Positions 18,863-27,214 of a stretch of DNA of 27,214 bases are shown piece after piece. Origin of the DNA: Theodoxus fluviatilis (lineage: Eukaryota; Mollusca; Gastropoda; Cycloneritida; Neritidae); contig JAWQFJ010017561.1 in the NCBI GenBank assembly GCA_034096865.1, forward strand, positions 22,501 to 49,714. The letters run 5' to 3'. Position 1 is the stretch's first letter; each line of letters starts with the position of its first letter. Made by a program: the position numbers and the translations under genes. Under the pieces are notes generated by a model. The model was not told where the DNA came from, made no database searches, and saw only the letters and a program-made list of their open reading frames with translations.

Positions 18863-18982
18863 AATTGAATAGCTGCAGGTCATGGCCCTGTCGGAATGGC
18901 GGAAGATGCACTGAACTGGACAATGACTTCCAATGCAACTGCAGGACTGGCTTCACCGGAAAGACATGTGACATTGACATAA
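18863..18982 (+). CDS. EGF-like domain exon B, unit 1
   Basis: The acceptor CTCTCTCTCCAG ends at 18862 and the donor A/GTACGT starts at 18983. The exon is 120 nt, phase 1-1, with the six-cysteine EGF pattern: SCRSWPCRNGGRC, CNC, then GFTGKTC. It is the counterpart of 23544-23657 in unit 2, with changed residues but the frame kept. Together with the exon at 18098 it would give two successive EGF modules in a plus-strand host gene. Gene identity is not known. Confidence 0.75.
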
Positions 18983-19222
18983 GTACGTTCAAGTTTTCTA
19001 TCGATAAACATTTCAACATGGCTTTCAGAATTAGACGAAATGGTAAAACAAGTTATTGCACTTTTTCACTTTCTTTATCCAAACAGTGGCTTTTGCAAAG
19101 GACGTGCATTTCAGAAAAAAACCGTATGTTTTTTTTATTCGTAATATTGCATACCTGTTTAGACATGCTCTGTATGTTTGGAAGTTCATATTGTCTTTGA
19201 AGCATCTGTCAAACTTACGGTT

Positions 19223-19237
19223 CCCCCCCCCCCCCCC
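19223..19237. repeat. Poly-C tract
   Basis: Fifteen consecutive C, inside about 190 bases of C-rich sequence that unit 2 lacks. Confidence 0.95.
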
Positions 19238-19471
19238 GATTATACATGCATGCCCCACGACCCCCAACTCTTCCCCCACCTGGAAACCCCACCCCCAGTT
19301 GTAGACTTTCAACGCGCAACCACTCGCAACAGACCCAACTTCAATTGTGAATCAAGTCACTCATAAATGTGAGAACAAATGATCATACCCTTTTGACATG
19401 TAGTCCAAAGTCCAAGAATCCAATGAGGAAAACACACAATGCATAGACACACAGAACCAGCGTCCTCACAG

Positions 19472-19608
19472 TACATGATCCAATGAAGGCAATCTACACA
19501 CCTCCTGGGGACAGGGTGAAACAGTCTGTGAAGGTAGAGGAGGAAGACCAGTCTCTAGATGAGGGTGAAGACGATGAAGCGTTGTTGAAGGTAGACGGGC
19601 GGTGGTAA
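19472..19608 (+). CDS. Candidate acidic terminal exon, unit 1
   Basis: After the acceptor-like CGTCCTCACAG (to 19471) a phase-1 frame runs to TAA at 19606-19608. It encodes about 45 residues with an acidic tail (VEEEDQSLDEGEDDEALL). Unit 2 keeps the same frame and stop at 23981-24117. The phase fits the preceding EGF exon. An AAG/GTAGAC donor near 19590 is an alternative end. No transmembrane segment is present, and the minus strand is also open, so support is modest. Confidence 0.35.
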
Positions 19609-19881
19609 AGTCCTGGCATGAACTCTAAGCAGACATTTGGGACGTTCATGGGAGGATGGCATTCAAGTGAAGGAGGTCGTCTCCCGACTTTACTCACTTG
19701 GGATGAATGGCAGGCGGGCATTTAGACATAAGCACACACACAGCCAAGGCTAAAGCAACGTCTTCAAGCTGTGGGCCAGATTTCATCTCAAGTAGCTTCT
19801 GGAATCAAATGGCACTGAGCGTTCCCGCGCAATGCAATTTATACCGCTGAGCCTCGCAAAGCATGCTTGGATAGCAAAGTG

Positions 19882-20798
19882 TTGCCCTGAGTTCCGTTGC
19901 ACTCTGCTTCATCTCTGCTACGACGTAGCAGGCTGAGAAATTTCGATTGGTTTTTGAATAATTTAAAAAGCACTTAATCATTAAAAGTAGAGGGTTTTGG
20001 AAACCCTGTTTAAGTATATGAATCCCAATATTGATTTCACAATCAATTCTATCCCGCTTGACCACAGAAACGACCTAATCAAAGCATTACGGTCCATTAT
20101 CATTGATACACGATCTTTGGTAACGTTTCACCCAGTGAAAGAGGCCAACTTCCTGCTAAGGTCGCGCAGCAGCTAGAGCATCTCAGAAGGCGTTCTGACT
20201 GCTGCACACTAGAGTGCGCCACTTGCTGTGCCGAGCAACAATGACGCTAAGGCGCCCGTAGTCGCATTGGATTGGCTCATACTAAACATCGAAATAAATA
20301 GATTTCACTCCACGGACTTGCACGGTAAACATGCTTCGAGCCACGGAGTTAACAGCCATGATAGTGGCAGACGTGCCGATTGCTTTCAAATTTTAAAGAA
20401 ATGGATGCTGTAGTGCAGTCATCATCGTGGCAGAGTGGATTGTATGTCATAATTTGATTTCGGTAGTAAACGTTCGCATTTATACCCATGCCTGTAACGA
20501 TGTAGCAGACGACACATTTTGTGATTCCCTTGACCTTCCTTTATGACTGGTGATAGTTACCTTCCTTTTATTAGCAACGAAATCGATCCTAATGCTTTTA
20601 TGAACTCGTCTAGTCGTTCAAGAGGGATAAAATTAAATGTGAATTCATTTTGGGGATTCATGTATTCAAAGAGGACCTCCAAAACCCTCTACTTGTAATG
20701 AGAATGTGCTTTTAATGTAATTAAAGAAACCAATCAAAACTATTGAGTTGGCCACATCGTAGCAACGATGTAGCAGAGTGCAACAGAACGCAGGGTTA
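19882..20798. repeat. Palindromic element with exon-like fragments in both arms, unit 1
   Basis: Arms of roughly 250-280 bases at the two ends are imperfect inverted repeats, starting at CCCTGAGTTCCGTTGCACTC on the left. Each arm contains a reading frame of about 43 codons (plus strand 19991-20119, minus strand 20690-20561) with LETLFKYMNP-type text, followed by a GTAAC donor-like site. The spacer between the arms shows no gene. It could be a foldback element or an inverted exon duplication. Confidence 0.65.
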
Positions 20799-22917
20799 GT
20801 GTATACCAATCAGAACAGGTTATCTACATTAACTGCGGCAGACTTTCCGTTCCGGTCTCCGCCAAAAATTATATATCATTAAAGCAATAATTTCTCGCCA
20901 ACCATCTAACTAACTGCCTGCCCAATTTACCGAAAGGTATAGAATCATGACTGGCTGCATCTGATTAGTTCAAATCTAACTAAACAATCCTTATTCTGAC
21001 AATTTTTGTCAAACTCTCTTCACGACGCATTCCCCGCCTCGGCAACAACAGGAGGAGCCATTTCAAACTCCATCGGAAATGAAAGTTTGCTATGAATTTA
21101 ACACTGAGCCGTCACACAAGATGTCATTCAGCGTTTCCAGCATTACTAACTGAAGACAGGAAGTGAGTAAGTCTAACACTTCAGACAATGACCTATTGGC
21201 GCACTTGTTAATTGGTTGAAATGGAAACATAAAGTGACTTCAGTAGTCCATGTGAAAAACGTGCGTGGTTTGAACTTCAATGCCGTGATAGGCTTTTGTC
21301 ACATGTTATTTACTCAGCTTGTGCAAAAAAGAAATGATCCTAGTAATTGCGTCATCGGTGGTCTAAGCATGAAAGCCGACTAAAGCTTTAGTTGCCAGCT
21401 GCACGGCAGTAGCGAAATAAACGTCACAGTCTGGTATGCATGAAACCTGACTGTCGGTCATTTCGACGGTAGCTGACGACGATATTTCGACCACATCAAG
21501 GGGTGGTCTAAATCCGTAGTTGCCAACTACATGTAAGCCATGAACAGCATGAATTTATCAAAGCTGTAATTTGAATGCGACAATAGGTCGGGAAAGCTCC
21601 TACATTTAAAAAATGGAAATGCGGGTCGATGCATCTACACGCCGAAGCATCTGTTGACATTGTGTGCAAAGCTAGTGTTGTCTGCTGCCATGAAAACGAT
21701 ACATTTATATTGCATCTGTGTTATGAAAACATGTTCAGATTAAATTGCTTTAGTTTTGTAATTGAGAAAATGTGTGTCGATGTACGCCAGGGTTTCACGA
21801 GTTTGGTGGGGAATGTGCGAGCTGAGAGTGGAGCTAGAGCGTAAAATCATGTCAACACAAAAGATGACAGCGTTCACGTGTGTGTTTGATCGGCAACTGC
21901 AACGAAGGAGATGGGACAGAATATCAACCACACGCATCCGCTTGATTCGTTCGATAATAGAGAAATATACAATATATTCATATTTCAATTCCATGAAATA
22001 TTGTAAATTGCAGATGCGTTGCATGAGGACTTGCATGCACACATAATGCGTTTTCTGCCAACAAGCAGACGACAGCCAAAGACGCTTGCACCTGCGCACT
22101 CAGACGGGATTCCTGGGATTCACCCTTGTTAGTTACTACATATCTCTACAGTCACAACGTTTAGTTGGCAACTCTGAAATCGGATCCAAGTCGATTTTCA
22201 TGCATCTCAGGGACCAGACATTGAGAGTTGCCAACTTGGAAGGTGGCAGCTGTTCCGTCGTTACCAACTATTCTGGTCGGCTTTCATGCATCAGAGCCCA
22301 GGTGGTTGTCTAACAAACGCTGATGACATGGAGTCGATTGTTCCTTTTATTTTCATCTCTTTCCCCCCTATTTGAAAGGCTGTATTTTAAACACGAAACG
22401 CCATCTGCCCCTCGCCTTGTGCAGTACTCGGCCTGTCTTCATTAAAAGGTGTTTTGTCTGGCTTAATGGTAAGCAGCTCGTAGTAATATTCAGAACGCTG
22501 CAAGTCCGCAGTTTACCTCTGCGTCACGCAGTGACAGGACGCTGTAGTCGCATTTCTTTGTGACATGAACAACACTGAATATTATAAGCTTTGTCAGATC
22601 AGCCATTGCTTTGCCGCCTCCTGTTTAGTAAAAGCCATGCAATGCATTTTTCCATGTTCTCACAACTTAAAAAAGGTGTAATGTCGCCCACATACGAGCT
22701 GTTAAGACCGCATTATTATTGGCTACATAACTGAACGTGTGGGGCCCTGAGAACGTTGAGAACATTATTGAAGCTAGAATTTCCGTCCTGTGCCTGCCTC
22801 CACTGCATCAAGACGAATGAATGTCTTTGGTCGAAGAAAACAATTCTCCTGATCTCCTGTTGTTCCTATAATCACATGGTTGGAGAACGTCCTGTTTTTC
22901 CGCGAGTGCACTCAAGT

Positions 22918-23083
22918 GTACTCATGTACACACACATGCTCACACGCGGGTGCGTACGTACACATTCACACCCACATATACGCACACACACGCGCACATT
23001 TACATAGATACATGAAAAACATAAACACTCACACGTACGCGCATGCGCATTCAAATCCGCGCGCTCCCGCCCCCTCGCACAAA

Positions 23084-23127
<44 letters not shown>

Positions 23128-23158
23128 CACACACTCACACATACACACACACAGCCAC
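22918..23158. repeat. Compound CA-rich microsatellite, unit 2
   Basis: Counterpart of 17637-17870, with a longer pure CA run (about 23086-23120). The open frames on both strands are low-complexity artefacts. Confidence 0.95.
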
Positions 23159-23543
23159 ATGCGTATGGCATCAAATGATCAAACACATAGAACGGACTCT
23201 GAGGTATGTTGCACTCTTCTCTTGCAATAGGTACAAGTTTCATATGCAAAGCAGTCCGGCTTTTCAACCCGTCCGCTATATCAATGCCGTAGTGAATTTC
23301 AAAGTCTCCGAGGCAGGTTTCCTTGTATGTTGTTTGCTGATGTAACGATTTAGTCAAAACTGTGAGTTTGCCTAGGTTTAATCTTGATGTACATTTGCAT
23401 AGGAAAGGTTCATGTCTCATTCTGTATGTTTTTATATCCACAATTTCACTTTCACTTCCGTCTGGATTTGTCACTGAACAGGTTTGCATTTCCAGAGAAG
23501 TCTCAGGTGTCAGCATTATGAAGTTTTGACGCTCTCTCTCCAG

Positions 23544-23657
23544 ACTTCAATAACTGCTGGTTACAGCCCTGTCAGAATGGCGGAAGCTGCACTGACCTGG
23601 ACAATGACTTCCGGTGCACATGCAGGCCTGGCTTCACCGGAAAGACATGTGGCACAA
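23544..23657 (+). CDS. EGF-like domain exon B, unit 2
   Basis: The acceptor CTCTCTCTCCAG ends at 23543 and the donor A/GTACGT starts at 23658. The exon is 114 nt, phase 1-1, with an intact six-cysteine EGF pattern: [16 protein letters not shown], then GFTGKTC. It is shorter than the unit 1 copy by two codons near the 3' end, without loss of frame. This in-frame difference and the kept cysteines suggest the exon has been under protein-level constraint. Confidence 0.75.
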
Positions 23658-23980
23658 GTACGTTGAAGTTTTCTATCGATAAACATTTCAACATGGCTTT
23701 CAGAATTAGACGAAATGGTAAAACAAGTTATTGCACTTTTTCACTTTATTTTTCCCAAACAGTGGCTTTTGCAAAGGACGTGCATTTCAGAAAAAACCGT
23801 TGACATACCGTATGTTTTTCAACGCGCAACCACTCGCAACAGACCAACTTGAATTGTGAATCAAGTCACTCACAAATGTGAGAACAAATGATCATACCCG
23901 TTTGACATGTAGTCCAAAGTCCAAGAATCCAGTGAGGAAAACACACAATGCATAGACACACAGAACCAGCGTCCTCACAG

Positions 23981-24117
23981 TACAGGATCCAATGAAGGCA
24001 ATCTACACACCTCCTGGGGACAGGGTGAAACAGTCTGTGAAGGTAGAGGAGGAAGACCAGTCTCTAGATGAGGGTGAAGACGATGAAACGTTGTTGAAGG
24101 TAGACGGGCGGTGGTAA
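23981..24117 (+). CDS. Candidate acidic terminal exon, unit 2
   Basis: Same acceptor-like site, frame, length and TAA as 19472-19608, with only a few substitutions (one is GCG to ACG in the acidic stretch). Its identity is as uncertain as that of the unit 1 copy. Confidence 0.35.
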
Positions 24118-24390
24118 AGTCCTGGCATGAACTCTAAACAGACATTTGGGACGTTCATGGGAGGATGGCATTCAAGTGAAGGAGGTCCTCTCCCGACTTT
24201 ACTCACTTGAGATGAATGGCAGGCGGGCATGTAGACATAGGCACACACACAGCCAAGGCTAAAGCAACGTCTTCAAGCGGTGGGCCAGATTTCATCTCAA
24301 GTAGCTTTTGGAATCAAATGGCACTAAGCGTTCCCGCGCAATGCAATTTATACCGCTGAGCCTCGCAAAGCATGCTTGGATAGCAAAGTG

Positions 24391-25321
24391 TTGCCCTGAG
24401 TTCCGTTGCACTCTGCTTCATCTCTGCTACGACGTAGCCGGCTGAGAAATTTCGATTGGTTTTGCGGTGTGTTTTTAATAACTGAAAAATCACTTTATCA
24501 TTAAAAGTAGAGGGTGTTTGCGGCCCTTTTTGAATATGTGAATCCCCATATTGATTTCACATTAAATTTTATCCCTTTTGATGGAAGAAACGACTTAATA
24601 AAATCATTAGGGTCCATTATTACTGATACACGATCTTTGGTAACTTTTCACCCAGTGAAAGAGGTCAACTTCATGTTAATGCCGCGCAGCGGCTAGAGCA
24701 TCTCAGAAGGCGTTCTGACTGCTGCACACTAGAGTGCGCCACTTGCTGTGCCCATCAACAATGACACTACGGCGCCAGTAGTCTCATTTGATTGGCTCAT
24801 ACTACACATCGAATTAAATGGAAGTCACTCCACTGATTTGACGGTAAACATGCTTCGAGCCACGGAGTTAACAGCCATGGAAGTGGTAGACGTGCCGATT
24901 TCTATCAAATTTTGAAGAAATGAATGTTGTAGTGCATTCATCATCGTGGCAGAGTGGATTGTATGTCATGGTTTGATTTCGGTAGTAAACGTTCGCATTT
25001 ATACCCATGCCTGTAATGAAGTAGCAGACGGCATATTTTGGGATTCCCTTGACCTTCCTTTACGACTGGTGATGGTTACCTCCCATTTATTATCAACGAT
25101 AATGGGCGATAATGCTTTTGTTAAGTCGTCTTGTCGTTCAAGAGGGAGAAAATTAAATGTGAATTCATTTTGGGGATTCATGTATTCAAAGAGGGTCTCC
25201 AACACCCTCTACTTGTAATGAAATGTGCTTTTAAAGTAATTAAAGAAACGAAACAATAGAAACACCTGAACCTACCATATCTCAGCAGAGATGAAGCAGA
25301 ATGCAACGGAACGCAGCGTTA
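24391..25321. repeat. Palindromic element with exon-like fragments in both arms, unit 2
   Basis: Counterpart of 19882-20798. The plus-strand fragment is 24511-24639 (LFEYVNPHIDFTLNFIPF) and the minus-strand fragment 25210-25080 (LFEYMNPQNEFTFNFLPL). Each is followed by a GTAAC donor-like site. The minus-strand frame stays open for 68 codons in all. Confidence 0.65.
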
Positions 25322-25939
25322 GTGTAGACCAACCAGAACAGGTTATCTACATTAACTGAGGCAGACTTCCCTTTCCGGTTCCCGCCGAAAATGATATATC
25401 ATTAAAGCAATAATTTCTTGCCAACCATCTAATTAACTGTCTGCCCAATTCACCGAAAGGTAGAGAATCATGACTGGCTGCATCTGATTAGTTCAAATCT
25501 AACTAAACAATCCTTATTCTGACAATTTTTGTCAAACTCTCTTCACGACGCATTCCCCGCCTCGGCAACAACAGGAGGATCCATTTCAAACTCCATCGGA
25601 AAAGAAAGTTTGCTATGAATTTAACACTGAGCCGTCACACAAGATGTCATTCAGAGTTTCCAGCATTACTAACTGAAGACAGGAAGTGAGTAAGTCTAAC
25701 ACTTCAGACAATGCCTTATCGGCGCACTTGCTGATTGGTTGAAATAGTAACATAAAGTGACTTTAGCAGTCCATGTGAAAACCGTGCGTGGTTTGAACTT
25801 CTATGCAGTGATAGGCCTTTGTCACAGGTTATTTACTCAGCTTTGGCAAAACGAATGATCCTAGTAAATGCGTCATCAGTGGTCTAATGCATGAAAGCCG
25901 ACTAAAGCTTTAGTTGCCAGCTGCACGGCTGTAGCGAAC

Positions 25940-27214
25940 TAAACGTCGCAGTCTGGTATGCATGAAACCTGACTGTCGGTCATTTCGACGGTAGCTGACG
26001 ACGATATTTCGACCACATCAATGGGTGGTCTAAATCCGTAGTTGCCAAGTATTTTGCACAATTAAATGGCGGACCTGTCTACCGTTCGAACAGAAAACGC
26101 TGTATTTCGCGATACTAGAAACTCGTCCAAAGAAAATGTAAGCCATGAACAGCATGAATTTATCAAAGCTGTGATTTGAATGCGACAATAGGTCGTGAAA
26201 GCTCCTACATTTTACAAATGGAAATGCGGGTTGATGCATCTACACGCCGAAGCATCTGTTGACATTGTGTACGAAGCTAGTATTGTCTGCTGCCATGAAA
26301 CCGATACATTTATATTGCATATGTGTTATGAAAACATGTTCAGATTAAATTGCTTTAGTTTTGTAATTGAGAAAATGTGTGTCGATGAACGCCAGGGTTT
26401 CACGAGTTTGATGGGGAATTTGCGAGCTGAGAGTGGAGCTAGAGCGTAAAATCATGTCAACACAAAAGATGACAACGTTCACGTGTGTTTTTGATCAGCA
26501 ACTGCAATGAAGTAGATGGGACAGAATATCCACCACACGCATCCGCTTGATTCGTTCGATAATAGAGAAATATACAATATATTCATATTTCAATTCCATG
26601 AAATATTGTAAATTGCAGATGCGTTGCATGAAGACTTGCATGCACACATAATGCGTTTTCTACCAACAAGCAGACGACAACCAAAGACACTTGCACCTGC
26701 GCACTCAGACGGGATTCCTGGGATTCACCCTTGTTAGTTACTACATATCTCTACAGTCACAACGTTTAGTTGGCAACTCTGAAATCGGATCCAAGTCGAT
26801 TTTCATGCATCTCAGGGACCGGACATCGAGAGTTGCCAACTCGGAAGATGGCAGCTGTTCCGTCGTTACCAACTATTCTGGTCGGCTTTCATGCATCAGA
26901 GCCCAGGTGGTTGTCTAACAAACGCTGATGACATGGAGTCGATTGATCCTTTTATGTTTCATCTCTTTCCCCCCTATTTGGAAGGCTGTATTTTAAACAC
27001 GAAACGCCACCTTCCCCTCGCCTTGCGCAGTACTCGGCCTGTCTTCTTTAAGAGGAGTTTTGTCTGGCTTAATGGTAAGCAGCTCGTAGTAGTATTCAGA
27101 ACGCTGCAAGTCCGCAGTTTGCCTCTGTGTCACGCAGTGACAGGACGCTGTAGACGCATTTTTGTGTGAAAAGAAGAACACTGAAAATAAGATTTGTCGG
27201 ATAAGCCATTGCTT
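25940..27214. repeat. Tandem segmental duplication, unit 3 (runs off the window)
   Basis: Collinear with the first part of units 1 and 2. It keeps the 72-nt exon-like block that unit 2 lost and lacks the SINE-like insertion of unit 1. Apart from that exon, no gene is supported. Confidence 0.9.
26066..26137 (+). CDS. Candidate first coding exon, unit 3
   Basis: ATG in the context TAAATGGC, 24 codons, donor AAT/GTAAGCC; same length as 15977-16048. Five codons differ silently and seven change the residue, with no stop and no indel. No domain recognised. Confidence 0.35.

Larger units (their letters stand above)
15850..21417. repeat. Tandem segmental duplication, unit 1
   Basis: Homology begins at TAAACGTCGCAGTCT and the same order of sequence recurs from 21418 and from 25940. 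This unit is the longest. It alone has the 16575-16776 insertion, an EGF-like exon at 18098 and the poly-C block near 19223. Exons and palindromic elements inside are annotated separately. Stretches between them (16049-16574, 16777-17636, 17871-18097, 20800-21417) hold no other gene that I can support. Confidence 0.9.
21418..25939. repeat. Tandem segmental duplication, unit 2
   Basis: Collinear with unit 1 but shorter by about 1 kb. It lacks the SINE-like insertion, the 72-nt exon region, the EGF exon A region and the poly-C region. A single EGF exon, the acidic exon and the palindromic element remain. Stretches at 21540-22917 and 25322-25939 hold nothing else that I can support. Confidence 0.9.

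Noticed and set aside
19494..19721. Minus-strand frame of 75 codons, also in unit 2 at 24003-24248
   Set aside because: Serine-rich antisense of the acidic plus-strand frame, whose phase and acceptor fit the EGF exons better; coding on this strand is not excluded but has less support.
22872..23516. A 214-codon minus-strand frame in unit 2
   Set aside because: It crosses the CA repeat and lies in intronic sequence; the unit 1 equivalent is interrupted differently, showing no constraint.

Overview
The window looks like genomic DNA of a marine mollusc, probably a gastropod; this is inferred from sequence style, not proven. Support comes from long CA/TG microsatellites, tRNA-like short repeats, foldback repeats, piggyBac-type TTAA elements, and spliced EGF-like exons bounded by AG acceptors and GT donors in phase 1. 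No bacterial-style operon of host genes is present.

Layout. (1) 1-1505: a composite repeat arm made of an interspersed repeat, a foldback minisatellite and a tRNA-like SINE-type unit. The same three parts return in inverted order and orientation at about 14200-15500. (2) 1506-2850: sequence without a recognised gene, apart from one EGF-like exon (2612-2732) that carries one surplus base in a G run. (3) 2855-3106: a compound TG-rich microsatellite, where viral-type homology stops abruptly. (4) About 3105-13423: a decayed endogenous DNA-virus-like element, the centre of interest. (5) 13424-14187: a truncated second copy of the piggyBac-like repeat that also interrupts the viral block at 3961-5077. 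(6) 14200-15780: the right composite arm. (7) 15850 to the end: a roughly 4.5-5.6 kb unit repeated two full times plus a partial third. It carries EGF-like exons, a possible 72-nt first coding exon, a possible acidic terminal exon, and palindromic elements holding paired exon-like fragments.

The viral-like block is organised as two divergent gene groups around an AT-rich gap at 7253-7273. Leftward (minus strand) are an A32/FtsK-HerA-type packaging ATPase (the only apparently intact gene), a conserved unknown gene overlapping it by ATGA, and two paralogous putative virion proteins. Rightward are a large protein with phage-tail-fibre-like repeats, a small membrane protein, an HNH endonuclease on the opposite strand, and a protein-primed family B DNA polymerase with an embedded endonuclease-VII-like zinc/HNH segment. 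PolB, the packaging ATPase and structural-type proteins suggest a Polinton/adintovirus-like relative. No retroviral-type integrase, adenain-type protease or clearly recognisable major capsid gene lies within the window. The remaining genes carry frameshifts, in-frame stops, a transposon insertion or a truncation, so the copy is a fossil.

The plus-strand EGF-like exons on both sides of the block suggest, without proving it, that the viral element sits inside an intron of a host multi-EGF gene, next to a region undergoing tandem duplication and exon gain or loss.
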